This document shows, piece by piece, positions 16,649-27,126 of a stretch of 64,000 nt of DNA. The notes beneath the pieces were generated by a model. It had not been told where the DNA came from. It saw only the letters and a program-made list of their open reading frames with translations, and did not search any database. Both the position numbers and the translations under genes were made by a program. Every line of letters begins with the position of its first letter. Positions within the stretch are counted from its first letter, which is position 1. This stretch comes from Campylobacter sp. MG1 (GTDB lineage: Bacteria; Campylobacterota; Campylobacteria; Campylobacterales; Campylobacteraceae). The stretch spans positions 92,589-156,588 of the forward strand of contig NZ_JANYME010000006.1 in NCBI RefSeq assembly GCF_026616895.1, in the 5' to 3' direction.

Positions 16649-18454
16649 TTATGATTTTTGTTTTTCCATACGGCGTCTTAGAGTTGGGTCTAAATAACGC
16701 TTTCTAATACGAATATTAATTGGAGTTACTTCTACTAATTCATCTTCTTCAATCCACTCCATAGCACGCTCTAAAGTAGGTTTTCTAGGTGGAACTAATT
16801 TAATAGCATCATCACTACCACTAGCACGAACATTGGTTAGGTTTTTACCTTTTATAGGATTTACATCAAGGTCATTCGGACGGCTATGCTCGCCTATAAT
16901 CATACCAACATAAGTTTTTGCTTGAGGGTCTATAAATAAAACACCCCTATCTTGAAGATTCCATAATGAATAAGCTAATGCAACACCATTTTCCATACTC
17001 ACTAATGCTCCATTTTGGCGTTTTTCAACACTACCAACAAAAGGTCTAAATTCCATAAAACTATGATTCATTATACCTTCACCTTTTGTATCTGTTAAAA
17101 ACTGACTTCTAAATCCAATTAGCCCACGAGCAGGAATTTCAAACTCAAGTCTAGTTTGTCCATCTCCTGTTGGAACCATACTTTTCATCTCAGCTCTTCT
17201 TCTTCCAAGCTTTTCAATAACCGTTCCACTAAACTCATCAGGAACATCAATAACTAGATTTTCAAAAGGCTCTGTTTTAACTCCATTTTCAATTTTTACG
17301 ATAACTTCAGGGCGTCCAAGACAAAACTCAAAACCTTCTCTTCTCATATTTTCAGCTAAAATCGTAATTTGTAATTCACCACGACCACTTACTTTAAACT
17401 TACCTTCGCCAATATTTTCATATTTCATAGCGATATTTGTCTTCATTTCGCTTTCTAATCTTTCAGCAATTTTATTACTTGTAACATGCTTTCCTTCAGT
17501 TCCTGCTAAAGGTCCATCATTTACGCTAAATACAACGCTTAAAGTAGGTTCTTCTATATGTAGTGGGTCAAGTGGCATAGGATTGCTAGGATCAACTACG
17601 CTATCTCCAACATCTAAAGCATCAAAACCTGCAATTGCTACGATATCTCCTGTGCTAGCACTATCAATATCCATTTTTTCTAAACCTAAAAATCCAATTA
17701 GTTTTGAAATTCTTCCTGTGTGTTTTGTCCCATCGGCCTTAGCTAACATTACATTTTGATTTTTTGAAATTGTTCCATTAAAAATTCTAGCAATTCCAAT
17801 TTTACCAACGAAGTTATCATAACCTAATGTAAATACTTGTAATTGTAAAGGATTTTCATTACTACCACTTGGTGCTGGAACATGCTCAATTATCTTGTCA
17901 AATAAAGGTTGCATATCCTTACTATCATCATCTAATTCATTTTTTGCAATACCTTCTTTTCCAATTGCATAAATTACAGGGAAATCTAATTGCTCATCAG
18001 TTGCATCAAGTGCAGCAAAAAGGTCAAATACTTCATTAATTACTCTATCAGGCTCAGCTGCAGCTTTATCTATTTTATTTACCACAACTATTGGTCTAAG
18101 ACCTAATGCTAATGCTTTTTTAACAACGAATTTAGTTTGTGGCATAACACCTTCTTGAGCATCAACGATTAATAAAACCCCATCAATCATCTTTAAAACA
18201 CGCTCAACTTCTCCACCAAAATCTGCGTGGCCTGGAGTATCAATTATGTTAATTTTTGTGCCTTTATAATTAATTGCTGTGTTTTTTGAAAGAATTGTAA
18301 TTCCACGCTCTTTTTCAATATCATTACTATCCATAACGCGTTCATCAACTTGGTCTCTTTCGCTAAATGTTCCTGATTGTTTTAATAACTGATCAACCAT
18401 TGTAGTCTTACCATGATCAACGTGTGCGATTACTGCTATATTTCTAATACTCAA
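16649..18454 (-). CDS. typA: Translational GTPase TypA/BipA
   Basis: 601 residues. GTPase motifs [10 protein letters not shown] (10-19), [25 protein letters not shown] and NKIDK are complete, and the C-terminal half has [18 protein letters not shown] and [15 protein letters not shown], specific to TypA. It binds the ribosome at the factor site and is linked to growth under stress and 50S assembly. Full length. Transcribed away from the ylxR-infB operon; about 150 bases of A/T-rich promoter region separate them. Confidence 0.96.
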   Translation of the reverse strand: MSIRNIAVIAHVDHGKTTMVDQLLKQSGTFSERDQVDERVMDSNDIEKERGITILSKNTAINYKGTKINIIDTPGHADFGGEVERVLKMIDGVLLIVDAQEGVMPQTKFVVKKALALGLRPIVVVNKIDKAAAEPDRVINEVFDLFAALDATDEQLDFPVIYAIGKEGIAKNELDDDSKDMQPLFDKIIEHVPAPSGSNENPLQLQVFTLGYDNFVGKIGIARIFNGTISKNQNVMLAKADGTKHTGRISKLIGFLGLEKMDIDSASTGDIVAIAGFDALDVGDSVVDPSNPMPLDPLHIEEPTLSVVFSVNDGPLAGTEGKHVTSNKIAERLESEMKTNIAMKYENIGEGKFKVSGRGELQITILAENMRREGFEFCLGRPEVIVKIENGVKTEPFENLVIDVPDEFSGTVIEKLGRRRAEMKSMVPTGDGQTRLEFEIPARGLIGFRSQFLTDTKGEGIMNHSFMEFRPFVGSVEKRQNGALVSMENGVALAYSLWNLQDRGVLFIDPQAKTYVGMIIGEHSRPNDLDVNPIKGKNLTNVRASGSDDAIKLVPPRKPTLERAMEWIEEDELVEVTPINIRIRKRYLDPTLRRRMEKQKS

Positions 18455-18555
18455 TGTTTTCTCCTTGATTTTAAAGTAAAAGTTTAATTAAGTTAGGTTA
18501 ATTTTTAGAAAAAAAGTATTTTAAATATAAAATTTTGATTGTGGTATTTATATTT

Positions 18556-18561
18556 TATAAT
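18556..18561 (+). promoter_or_regulatory. Likely -10 box of the ylxR-infB operon
   Basis: TATAAT preceded by a T-rich run, 44 bases before the ylxR start codon. It is the only good -10 match in the divergent region on this strand. Confidence 0.5.
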
Positions 18562-18605
18562 TTAAGTTATTTTTGTTAAGAAAAAATAAATAAAATAAGA
18601 AAATT

Positions 18606-18863
18606 ATGAGAAAATCTAAACCTATTAGAATGTGTATTATTTGTAAAGCAAGATTGAGCAAAGAAGATTTATATAGTTTTAAAATTTTAAACAATGAATT
18701 GAAATTTGATGTTAAGAATGGTAGAAATTTATATTTATGTTGTTCGTGTTTAAATAAAGACTATGATAGTTTTGCTAAATATTTGCATAAAGTTATAAAA
18801 AATAATATGAATAAACAAGAACTCGCAAATAAGTTAAGAGAAAGGTTTTTAAATGGCGAATAA
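18606..18863 (+). CDS. YlxR-type RNA-binding protein (DUF448)
   Basis: 85 residues. The opening [19 protein letters not shown] corresponds to the R-C-x-C pattern of YlxR, and [11 protein letters not shown] to its G-R-xYxC motif. YlxR homologues sit upstream of infB in many bacteria and bind RNA. The extra cysteines (four in two CXXC-like pairs) could hold a metal. It overlaps the infB start by eleven bases. Confidence 0.8.
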   Translation: MRKSKPIRMCIICKARLSKEDLYSFKILNNELKFDVKNGRNLYLCCSCLNKDYDSFAKYLHKVIKNNMNKQELANKLRERFLNGE

Positions 18864-21462
18864 TGTTAAAATTAGTGATGTTGCAAAAGAAATTGGTATT
18901 ACAAGTAAAGAACTTATAGAAAAAGTAAATTTATTAGGATTTGAATTTAAGTCAGCACAAAAAGGAATTAGCCATGATATGGCACAATCCTTATATAATT
19001 ATATCAAAAATGGAACAGTTGATTCGATTTTGCAATTAGAAATTGATAAAATTAAAAAACCAGTTTCAAAAACTAGAACTACAAAGTCAAAAATTGATAA
19101 AAATACTAAAGATGTTACTAAAAATAATAAAAAAGAAGACAATATTGAAAAAAAAGAAAAAAAAGATAATGAAGTGAAAGATATGGTTGTTGAAGTTAAG
19201 CAAAATAGCGAAAAAGTTGTTAATAATGAAATTTTAGAAGATATTAAAAATGAACCAGAGAAAATTTCCCTTGCTAAAAGTGGCTTAGAAAAGCGTAGAG
19301 GCTTAGTTATAATCAAGAAAAAAAATTCGCCAAAAGAAGATATTAAAAAAAATGAAGTAAAAACTCAAGTACAAGAAGTTAAAACTTTTGCTTCAATATT
19401 TAGCACAGATGAAAGCTTAAAAAAGAAAAAAGCTAAAAAAATAGTTCCAGCAGCAAGAAAAGAAAGTTCATCTAAGATGGATTTTGATACTAATTTTGCA
19501 GAGATTAATGATGATGAAGATGATGTTGTGGTTATGCCTGATTTTTCATTTAATGAAAGAAAAGAAGATATTGAAAAGCCTGCAAAGGCACAAACTTCAT
19601 TAAGAAGTGCATTTAATAACCAAATCAATCAATTTACAAATACTTCAATAGCAAGGTCTCGCCGTAAAAAATCAAAAGCATATAAAAAAGAACAAAGTAG
19701 CGAAGAAATTACAAGTATTAAAATTCCTAAAGAAATAAGACTTTATGAATTAGCAGAGAAGTTAGGTAAAAAAGATAGCGAATTAATTTCAAAATTATTT
19801 ATGCAAGGAATGATGACTACTAAAAATGATTTCTTAGATGAAGAAACTATTGAGATTTTAGGACTTGAGTTTGGAATTGAAATAAGCTTTTTTGATGAGA
19901 CTGCACAATTTGATTATGTTGCTGATTATGAAGAAAATCAAGAAGAATTAAAAGATATTAAAGTTCCTGTTGTAACAATTATGGGTCATGTTGATCATGG
20001 TAAGACAAGTTTGCTTGATTATATTAGAAATAGTCGTGTAGCAAGTGGCGAAGCAGGTGGAATTACTCAGCACGTTGGTGCTTATATGGTTAATAAAAAT
20101 GGTAAAAATATAACCTTTATTGATACTCCAGGTCACGAAGCATTTTCAGCTATGAGAGCTAGGGGTGCTAGTGTTACTGATATAGTAATTATTGTTGTTG
20201 CAGCTGATGATGGTGTAAAACCACAAACAAAAGAAGCAATTTCGCATGCAAAAGCAGCGGGTGTTCCAATCATCATCGCTGTTAATAAAATAGATAAAGA
20301 AGCAGCAAATCCTGATAGAGTTAAAACTCAATTAGCAGAGCTTGATATTATGCCAACTGAGTGGGGTGGAAGTCATGAATTCGTTCATATTAGTGCTTTA
20401 AAGGGAACTGGAATTGAAGATTTACTTGAAATTATCTTATTACAAGCTGAAATTTTAGAGCTTAAAGCAAATAAGAATACAGCTGCAAAAGCAAATATAG
20501 TTGAAAGTTCTTTACAAAAAGGTCGTGGTGTAGTAACTACTGTGATTATGGAAAATGGAACGCTAAGAGTAGGAGATACCGTTGTAGCAGGCATTGCTTA
20601 TGGTAGGGTAAAAAGCATTACAGATAGCAAAGGTAATGCATTAAAAGAGATTTTACCAGGCGAGTGTGGTGTAATTATGGGTCTTAATGAAATTCCTGAT
20701 GCAGGTGAGACATTAATTAGTGTTGCGACTGATAAAGAAGCAAGAGATTACGCACAAAAACGCCACGAATATTTAAGACAAAAAGAATTAAGCAAATCAA
20801 CAAAAGTAAGCCTTGATGAATTAAGTGCAAAAATTAAAGAAGGGAATTTAAAATCATTACCTGTTATTTTAAAAGCCGATGTAGGTGGAACATTAGAAGC
20901 TATTAGAGGAAGTCTTGAAAAGCTTTCAAATGATGAGGTAAAAGTTGATATTGTTTTAGGTGGTGTTGGTGGAATATCTCAAGGAGATATTGCTTTAGCA
21001 CAAGCTAGCGGTGGTGTTATAGTTGGCTTTAATGTTCGTCCAACGGGGGATATTAAGGAAAAAGCAAAAGAAGCCAAGGTTGAGATTAAAACATATAATG
21101 TAATTTACAATCTAATTGATGAGATTAAAGCTATTTTAGGTGGTTTAATGAGTCCTATTATTAGCGAAGAGCAACTCGGACAAGCTGAAATTAGACAAGT
21201 AATCAATGTGCCAAAAGTAGGACAAATAGCAGGATGTATGGTAACTGATGGAAGCATAGTAAGAGGGGCTAAAATTCGTGTTATTCGTGAAGGTGTTGTA
21301 GTGTTTGAAGGAGAGATTAGCTCACTTAAACGCTTTAAAGACGACGCTAGAGAAGTTAGCAAAGGTTATGAATGTGGTGTTGGTATCGTTGGATTTAATG
21401 ATATGAGAGAAGGCGATTTTATAGAAAGTTATAAAGAAGTTCAAAGTAAGGCTAGTTTATAA
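18853..21462 (+). CDS. infB: Translation initiation factor IF-2
   Basis: 869 residues. After an N-terminal domain (IF2 N, residues 1-50) comes a low-complexity Lys/Glu linker to about residue 285. The GTPase then has [11 protein letters not shown] (378-388), [18 protein letters not shown] and NKIDK. The C-terminal domains end with [22 protein letters not shown], which binds the initiator tRNA. It brings fMet-tRNA to the 30S subunit. The stop overlaps the rbfA start by one base, in the order ylxR-infB-rbfA-rimP, with the last two reversed from the order seen in E. coli. Confidence 0.97.
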   Translation: MANNVKISDVAKEIGITSKELIEKVNLLGFEFKSAQKGISHDMAQSLYNYIKNGTVDSILQLEIDKIKKPVSKTRTTKSKIDKNTKDVTKNNKKEDNIEKKEKKDNEVKDMVVEVKQNSEKVVNNEILEDIKNEPEKISLAKSGLEKRRGLVIIKKKNSPKEDIKKNEVKTQVQEVKTFASIFSTDESLKKKKAKKIVPAARKESSSKMDFDTNFAEINDDEDDVVVMPDFSFNERKEDIEKPAKAQTSLRSAFNNQINQFTNTSIARSRRKKSKAYKKEQSSEEITSIKIPKEIRLYELAEKLGKKDSELISKLFMQGMMTTKNDFLDEETIEILGLEFGIEISFFDETAQFDYVADYEENQEELKDIKVPVVTIMGHVDHGKTSLLDYIRNSRVASGEAGGITQHVGAYMVNKNGKNITFIDTPGHEAFSAMRARGASVTDIVIIVVAADDGVKPQTKEAISHAKAAGVPIIIAVNKIDKEAANPDRVKTQLAELDIMPTEWGGSHEFVHISALKGTGIEDLLEIILLQAEILELKANKNTAAKANIVESSLQKGRGVVTTVIMENGTLRVGDTVVAGIAYGRVKSITDSKGNALKEILPGECGVIMGLNEIPDAGETLISVATDKEARDYAQKRHEYLRQKELSKSTKVSLDELSAKIKEGNLKSLPVILKADVGGTLEAIRGSLEKLSNDEVKVDIVLGGVGGISQGDIALAQASGGVIVGFNVRPTGDIKEKAKEAKVEIKTYNVIYNLIDEIKAILGGLMSPIISEEQLGQAEIRQVINVPKVGQIAGCMVTDGSIVRGAKIRVIREGVVVFEGEISSLKRFKDDAREVSKGYECGVGIVGFNDMREGDFIESYKEVQSKASL

Positions 21463-21821
21463 TGAATGATAAAGCACAAATAAAACGCCTAAGAACACAA
21501 AGTTTGCTAAAGGAATTAGTAGGAGAAGCTTTAGCAAACTTAGATGATCCTTTATTAAGTGGTCTATTAGTAAATGATGTAGATTGCAAAAAGGGTCGTT
21601 ATGATGCTTTTATATATTTAGATAAAATGTCGCTTACAAAAGATGAACAAAATTTAGTTCTTTCTAAGCTAAAAAGAGTTAGTAAAGTATTGCAAGCTCA
21701 TTGCTTAGGAGCACTTGGTATGTATAGATGTCCAAATTTTCATTTTAGGTTTGACGATAGTTTAGATAAAATTAATAGAATAGAAGAATTATTTAAGCAA
21801 ATTAATAAGGAAAAGAAATAA
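21462..21821 (+). CDS. rbfA: Ribosome-binding factor A
   Basis: 119 residues. LKELVGEALANLDDP is followed by DVDCKKGRYDAFIYLD, a KH-like RbfA core, and a C-terminal region with the conserved Pro-Asn-x-HFRFDDSLD. It helps 16S rRNA maturation on the 30S subunit. Position between infB and rimP and the start overlapping infB support the call. rimP follows immediately, with no gap. Confidence 0.9.
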   Translation: MNDKAQIKRLRTQSLLKELVGEALANLDDPLLSGLLVNDVDCKKGRYDAFIYLDKMSLTKDEQNLVLSKLKRVSKVLQAHCLGALGMYRCPNFHFRFDDSLDKINRIEELFKQINKEKK

Positions 21822-22238
21822 ATGGAGCTAGAGAATTTAGCTAAACAGCTTAATTTAGTGATTTATGATACTGAATTAGCAAAAGAAGGCAATAACTTTA
21901 TTTATAGAATTTTCATCTTAAAAGATGGAGAAAATAAATCAGTTAGCCTTGATGATTGCGAGCAATTTAGTAGATTGATTTCTCCTATACTTGATTTAAA
22001 TCCACCTACAGATGAAAAATACTTTTTAGAAGTAAGCTCTCCTGGACTTGAAAGAAAGCTTACTAAAATAGAGCATTTTAAACTTAGTATAGGTGAGATA
22101 TTAAAAATTAAAACTAAAGAAAAAGAAGAAATTATCGCAAAATTACTTAGTGCTGATGATGAGAAAATCACATTAGAAGATGGCACTATATTAAACTACG
22201 CAGATATTAAATCTACAAAAACTTATATCTATTGGTAA
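21822..22238 (+). CDS. rimP: Ribosome maturation factor RimP
   Basis: 138 residues. LDDCEQFSRLISPILD and YFLEVSSPGLERKLTK, with the SPGLxR signature at about residues 73-78, identify RimP. The C-terminal SH3-like domain with EDGTILNYADIKSTK is present. It works in 30S assembly alongside RbfA. Last gene of the operon; a hairpin overlaps its stop. Confidence 0.92.
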   Translation: MELENLAKQLNLVIYDTELAKEGNNFIYRIFILKDGENKSVSLDDCEQFSRLISPILDLNPPTDEKYFLEVSSPGLERKLTKIEHFKLSIGEILKIKTKEKEEIIAKLLSADDEKITLEDGTILNYADIKSTKTYIYW

Positions 22239-22252
22239 GGCAAAGCCTTACC
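22234..22252 (+). terminator. Hairpin at the end of the infB operon
   Basis: GGTAAGGC and GCCTTACC with an AAA loop, overlapping the rimP stop codon. The tail (TATATACTCTT) is only weakly T-rich. Confidence 0.6.
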
Positions 22253-22325
22253 TATATACTCTTACTCAAATTAATAATCATTAACAAAATTAAAAATAGC
22301 ATAAATATAAAATTAAAGGAAATTT

Positions 22326-23606
22326 ATGAGAGAATTAAATAATAAAGATATTAAAACTTTAAGCCTTAGTGCTTTAGGAAGTATTTTAGAATTTTATGAT
22401 TTTATTATATTTGCAATATTTACTCCGTATTTTACGGATGCATTTTTACCAAGTTATTTAGATGAAAGCATAAAATATATTTATACCTACGGAGCTTTTG
22501 CGGCTGGATATTTAGCTCGTCCACTTGGTGGTATTGTTATGGCACATTTTGGAGATAAATTTGGTAGGAAAAATATGTTTTTATTAAGCATTATTTTAAT
22601 GGTAATTCCTACATTTATTTTTGCGATTATGCCTACTTATGAGCAAATTGGTTATTTAGCAATTGTTATTTTGCTACTAATTAGAATTTCGCAAGGTATT
22701 GCAATGGGTGGTGAAATGCCTGGTGCTTGGGTTTTTATATATGAACATAGTCCAAGTCATTCTAAAGGTTTATTTTTAGGGCTTTTAACTTGTGGCGTGT
22801 GTGGTGGAATTGTTTTAGGAACTTTTATAGCTTTAAATTTACAAATAATTTATACCGAAGAACAAATTAAAGAATATGCTTATAGAATCCCTTTTTTGTT
22901 AGGTGGAATTTTTGGTTTAATTAGTGTATATTTAAGAAAATTTTTAAGTGAAACTCCAACATTTTTAAAATTAAAAGAAAGCAAAGAATTGCATTCGTTT
23001 CCACTAAAAAGTGTCATAAAAGATTATAAAAAAGATATATTATTATCAATGTGTTTAACATTAGTATTAACTGCATGTGTTGTAATAATGCTATTACTAA
23101 TTCCAAATTATGCTAAAAAGACATTAAATTTAGCACCAATTACTAGCACATGTTTGCAAATGGCAGGAGCCTTAATGGTTATTTTTGGTTTGATTTGTAC
23201 TGGAACCTTGGCTGATTTTTTTAAACCTAGCAACGTTTGTAAAATATTTTCATTAGGGCTTATAATATTTTGCCCTATGTATTTTTATGAATTATATGTT
23301 GGTAAAGATTTAGTTTTGTTATCAGCATTTTATTTATTAGCTTGTTTTTTTATAGGTGTAGTAAATTTTGCATCAATATTTATGTGTAATTTATTTAGAC
23401 CAAATGTATTATTTTCAGGAATTAGTTTTTCGTATAATATAGCTTATGCTATTGCTGGATTTTTAACTCCTATTTTATTAGTTAAATTACATGATATTGC
23501 TGTAAATACAAATACAATAGGTGCTGGGTATTATATGATTTTTATAGGAATATTGAGTTATTTTTGTGCTATTATGTATGAAAAAATTAAGAATCATAGA
23601 AAATAA
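22326..23606 (+). CDS. MFS transporter, metabolite:H+ symporter (ProP-like) type, first of a pair
   Basis: 426 residues with about twelve hydrophobic segments. The opening LGSILEFYDFIIFAIFTPYFT and the loop HFGDKFGRKNMF (about residues 74-85), with the MFS GDxxGRK signature, are typical of the MHS family, whose members carry osmolytes or organic acids. GQGIAMGGEMPGAWVFIYEHSP-like sequence follows. Substrate unknown. The next gene is a close paralogue, so the pair arose by tandem duplication. Confidence 0.82.
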   Translation: MRELNNKDIKTLSLSALGSILEFYDFIIFAIFTPYFTDAFLPSYLDESIKYIYTYGAFAAGYLARPLGGIVMAHFGDKFGRKNMFLLSIILMVIPTFIFAIMPTYEQIGYLAIVILLLIRISQGIAMGGEMPGAWVFIYEHSPSHSKGLFLGLLTCGVCGGIVLGTFIALNLQIIYTEEQIKEYAYRIPFLLGGIFGLISVYLRKFLSETPTFLKLKESKELHSFPLKSVIKDYKKDILLSMCLTLVLTACVVIMLLLIPNYAKKTLNLAPITSTCLQMAGALMVIFGLICTGTLADFFKPSNVCKIFSLGLIIFCPMYFYELYVGKDLVLLSAFYLLACFFIGVVNFASIFMCNLFRPNVLFSGISFSYNIAYAIAGFLTPILLVKLHDIAVNTNTIGAGYYMIFIGILSYFCAIMYEKIKNHRK

Positions 23607-23657
23607 TTAATAAAAATTAAAAAATTTATTATAATGTTTTGATTAGAAAGGATTAAA

Positions 23658-24941
23658 ATGAATAGACAATTAACAAAAAGTGATATGAAAACTCTTAGTT
23701 TGAGTTCTTTAGGTGGGACTTTAGAATTTTATGATTTTATTATATTTGCGATTTTTACGCCATATTTTACACATCATTTTTTTCCAGCTGACCTTGATGA
23801 AAATTTAAAATTATTTAATACCTACGGAGCCTTTGCAGCTGGATATCTAGCTCGTCCACTAGGTGGTATTGTAATGGCACATTTTGGTGATAAGTTCGGA
23901 CGAAAAAAAATGTTTATGTTAAGTATTTTACTAATGGCTATTCCGACTTTTACATTTGCTATAATGCCTACTTATGAACAAATTGGATGGCTTGCAATAG
24001 TGATTTTATTATTAATCAGAATTACTCAAGGTATAGCAATAGGTGGAGAATTACCTGGTGCTTGGGTTTTTGTGTATGAGCATAGTCCAGCAAATACAAA
24101 AAATTTATTTATAGGTGTTTTAACATGTGGTGTGTGTGGTGGAATTTTGTTAGGAAATTTGGTAACATTAATTTTACAAAATATTTTTATAGAAGATGAT
24201 ATAAAAGAATATGCTTATAGAATTCCATTTTTGCTAGGTGGTATTTTTGGGTTAATTAGTGTGTATTTAAGAAGATTTTTAAAAGAAACACCTATCTTTA
24301 AAGAACTTCAAGCAAATAATGAATTACATTCTTTTCCGTTAAAAGATGTTATAAAAGAATTTAAAAAAGATATATCTTTATCGGTTTTACTTACTTGGAT
24401 TATGACAGCTTGTGTTTTAGTTATGATAATTTTAATGCCAAATTTTTTAAAATCAACTTATAATATTGAACCTATTACTAATACAATAGTACAGATGGGT
24501 GGAACATTTATGATGATGGTAGGATTAGTTTGCACAGGTGCATTATCAGATATTTTTCATCCGGCACAAGTTTGTAAAACATTTGCAGTATTTTTGTTTA
24601 TTTTTTGTTTTTTATATTTTTATGAATTTTATATAGGAAAAAATTTAACATTAATATGTGTATATTATTTAATAGCTTGTTTTTTTACTGGAATTGTAAA
24701 TTTTACAGCTATTTTTATGTGTAATTTGTATAGACCGAATGTATTATTTTCAGGTATTAGTTTTTCATATAATTTAGCATATGCATTTTTTGGTTTTATA
24801 ACACCATTACTTTTAGTTAAATTTCATTCAAATGTAGAACTAGGAGGTATTTTTATAATAGGTGGGGGTGCTTATATGTGTTATATAAGTATTTTAGCTT
24901 TTATTAATGCTAAGATTTTTTTAAAAATAAAAAAAGATTAA
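23658..24941 (+). CDS. MFS transporter, metabolite:H+ symporter (ProP-like) type, second of a pair
   Basis: 427 residues, closely similar along its whole length to the gene 51 bases upstream: both share LEFYDFIIFAIFTPYFT, AAGYLARPLGGIVMAHFGDKFGRK and the late FSGISFSYN element. Twelve membrane segments are predicted by eye. AAAGGA precedes its ATG. Divergence is highest in the C-terminal 40 residues and in residues 230-300, so the two may differ in substrate. Its stop overlaps the converging truA stop by four bases. Confidence 0.82.
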   Translation: MNRQLTKSDMKTLSLSSLGGTLEFYDFIIFAIFTPYFTHHFFPADLDENLKLFNTYGAFAAGYLARPLGGIVMAHFGDKFGRKKMFMLSILLMAIPTFTFAIMPTYEQIGWLAIVILLLIRITQGIAIGGELPGAWVFVYEHSPANTKNLFIGVLTCGVCGGILLGNLVTLILQNIFIEDDIKEYAYRIPFLLGGIFGLISVYLRRFLKETPIFKELQANNELHSFPLKDVIKEFKKDISLSVLLTWIMTACVLVMIILMPNFLKSTYNIEPITNTIVQMGGTFMMMVGLVCTGALSDIFHPAQVCKTFAVFLFIFCFLYFYEFYIGKNLTLICVYYLIACFFTGIVNFTAIFMCNLYRPNVLFSGISFSYNLAYAFFGFITPLLLVKFHSNVELGGIFIIGGGAYMCYISILAFINAKIFLKIKKD

Positions 24942-25669
24942 TAACTAATACTTTTAAGATATAAACCATTAGGAGATGCTAGGGTTCTAGAGTGGGATTT
25001 AATCCCACTTATTTGTTCTTTTAAATCATTTAAATTTAATTTTCCTTCATTTATTTTTAGCAAAAAATCCATCATTAATCTAATTTGACCTCTTAAAAAA
25101 CCATTAGCAAAAAAATTAAATATAATCATATTTTTATAGGTATATATCCTAGTTTTATGTATGGTTCTAATTGTGTTCTTATCTTTATCTAAACTAAGAC
25201 AAAATTCTTTAAAATTATGTTCTCCTTCATATATTTTTATAGCTTCTTTTAATAAATTTAAATTTATATTTTTTTCATAATGACATAAAAAAGCTTTGTT
25301 AAAGGCATTAATTTTAGGACTTATTATATATCTATAAGAGCGAATTTTTGCATCAAATCTAGGCTCAAATTCACATATAATTAAATTTTTTATAAAAATT
25401 CCATTCAATACATAATTTAATTTTTTAATTACAAATTTTTCATTTAATTTGTAATTTGATTCAATTTTTGCTACATTGCATTTTGCATGAACGCCTTTGT
25501 CGGTTCTACTAGCAAAAATACTTGGTGTAAAAATTCCTACAGTTTTTAATGCTTCGTCTAGCATATTTTGGACACAATTCATATTTGGTTGCTTAGCTGA
25601 GCCGCAAAACCTAGATCCGTCATAGCTAAAAATTATTTTATATGTATATTTTTTATTATTTTTACTCAA
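24938..25669 (-). CDS. truA: tRNA pseudouridine synthase A
   Basis: 243 residues. YDGSRFCGSAKQPN is the opening motif; FASRTDKGVHAKCNV holds the catalytic Asp-57 or nearby; RSYRYII and FNFFANGFLRGQIRLM follow. It makes pseudouridine at positions 38-40 of the tRNA anticodon arm. Full length. It runs against the MFS pair, overlapping by four bases, and its upstream side faces the NSS transporters. Confidence 0.93.
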   Translation of the reverse strand: MSKNNKKYTYKIIFSYDGSRFCGSAKQPNMNCVQNMLDEALKTVGIFTPSIFASRTDKGVHAKCNVAKIESNYKLNEKFVIKKLNYVLNGIFIKNLIICEFEPRFDAKIRSYRYIISPKINAFNKAFLCHYEKNINLNLLKEAIKIYEGEHNFKEFCLSLDKDKNTIRTIHKTRIYTYKNMIIFNFFANGFLRGQIRLMMDFLLKINEGKLNLNDLKEQISGIKSHSRTLASPNGLYLKSISY

Positions 25670-25771
25670 TTTTTTACCTTTTTAGTATTTTTTCATTAAA
25701 TTTACATACATTTTGTTAAATTTTATTATACAATGTTTTATTACCTTAAAAATTACTAAAAAGGGCATACT

Positions 25772-27124
25772 GTGAATACATTTAGCAAAATTGGATTTAT
25801 ACTAGCTGTTGCTGGTTCGGCGGTAGGATTAGGAAATGCTTGGAAATTTCCTACGATGGTAGGGACTAATGGTGGTTCTGCTTTTGTGTTATTATTTATA
25901 TTACTTACACTTTGTGTTGGTTTTATTATGTTTTTATGTGAACTTTATATAGGTAAGACTAGCGGACTTGATCCTGTTGGAGCTTATTATAAGTTAGCAC
26001 CTAGTAATAAAAAAGCATGGAGTTTAGTAGGCTTTAGTATGATTGGTGCGTTGTTAATAGTAAGCTTTTATAGTGTTATAATTGGTTGGATTGTTTATTA
26101 TTTATACCATAGTTTGATGGCTTTATTTAATTTTACAAGTTTAAATGTAGACATAAATGAAAATGCTAAATTGTTTGTAAATTTATTAGAAAAGAATGTA
26201 ACAGCTGAGATAATTTGCTTTTCTATAGTATTTTTTCTAGCCTTTTGGGTTGTTTCACGTGGTATTAAAAATGGAATCGAAAAATTAAATGTAATAATGA
26301 TGCCTACTTTATTTGTGCTTTTATTGCTAATGCTTTGTTATAGCTTTACTCAAAATGGTTTTGCTGATGCATTTAAATTTTTATTTAAACCAGATTTTAG
26401 CAAAATTACTTCAAGTTCGTTTTTAGAAGCACTTGGACTTGCGTGTTTTTCATTAAGTATAGGTGCTGGTAGTATTATTACATATTCAGCTAGTTTACCT
26501 GAAAAAACTAATTTTATAAGTTCGACTTTTTATATAATTTTTATAAATCTTTTAATAGGTCTTATGATGGGACTTATTGTTTTTTCTTTTATTTTTGAAT
26601 TTAACGCTGACCCTAGTGCACAAGGCCCTGGATTAATTTTTATAAGTTTGATATCTTTGTTTGCTAAATTAGGATTTTTAGGAAAAATTTTAGCTATAAC
26701 ATTTTTCATAGCTTTATTTTTTGCAGGAATTACCAGTGCTGTTTCTATGATAGAACCTTTCGTATTCTTTTTGATAAATAAATTTAATATGAAAAGAATT
26801 AAAGCAATAATTTTACTTGGAATTTTAGTTTATATTTTAGGACTTATGTGTATTTTTTCAACTATTAGCGATACAAAAGATAGCCTTACATTTTTTGGAA
26901 TGGGATTTTTTGACATCTTAGATTATTTAAGCTCAAATATAATTATGCCTTTTGGTTCATTTATGGCAGCAATTTTTGTTGGATATTTTTTAAGTTGTAA
27001 GGATTTATATAAAACTTTTTATCCTTATACAGGTGATTTAGGTTTTAAAGTGTGGTATTTCTTCGCTAGATTTGTAGCTCCACTTGCAGTAATAATTATT
27101 GTTTATTTTAAATTTAAAGGATAA
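25772..27124 (+). CDS. Sodium-dependent symporter of the NSS/SNF family, first copy
   Basis: 450 residues starting with GTG at 25772, after AAGG. The opening TFSKIGFILAVAGSAVGLGNAWKFPTMVGTNGG is the NSS first helix, which holds the sodium and substrate sites; about twelve helices follow, as in LeuT-type transporters. The family takes up amino acids or similar small molecules with sodium. The specific substrate is not visible. It is followed after two bases by a paralogue and there is a third, broken copy at 29874. Confidence 0.85.
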   Translation: MNTFSKIGFILAVAGSAVGLGNAWKFPTMVGTNGGSAFVLLFILLTLCVGFIMFLCELYIGKTSGLDPVGAYYKLAPSNKKAWSLVGFSMIGALLIVSFYSVIIGWIVYYLYHSLMALFNFTSLNVDINENAKLFVNLLEKNVTAEIICFSIVFFLAFWVVSRGIKNGIEKLNVIMMPTLFVLLLLMLCYSFTQNGFADAFKFLFKPDFSKITSSSFLEALGLACFSLSIGAGSIITYSASLPEKTNFISSTFYIIFINLLIGLMMGLIVFSFIFEFNADPSAQGPGLIFISLISLFAKLGFLGKILAITFFIALFFAGITSAVSMIEPFVFFLINKFNMKRIKAIILLGILVYILGLMCIFSTISDTKDSLTFFGMGFFDILDYLSSNIIMPFGSFMAAIFVGYFLSCKDLYKTFYPYTGDLGFKVWYFFARFVAPLAVIIIVYFKFKG

Positions 27125-27126
27125 AA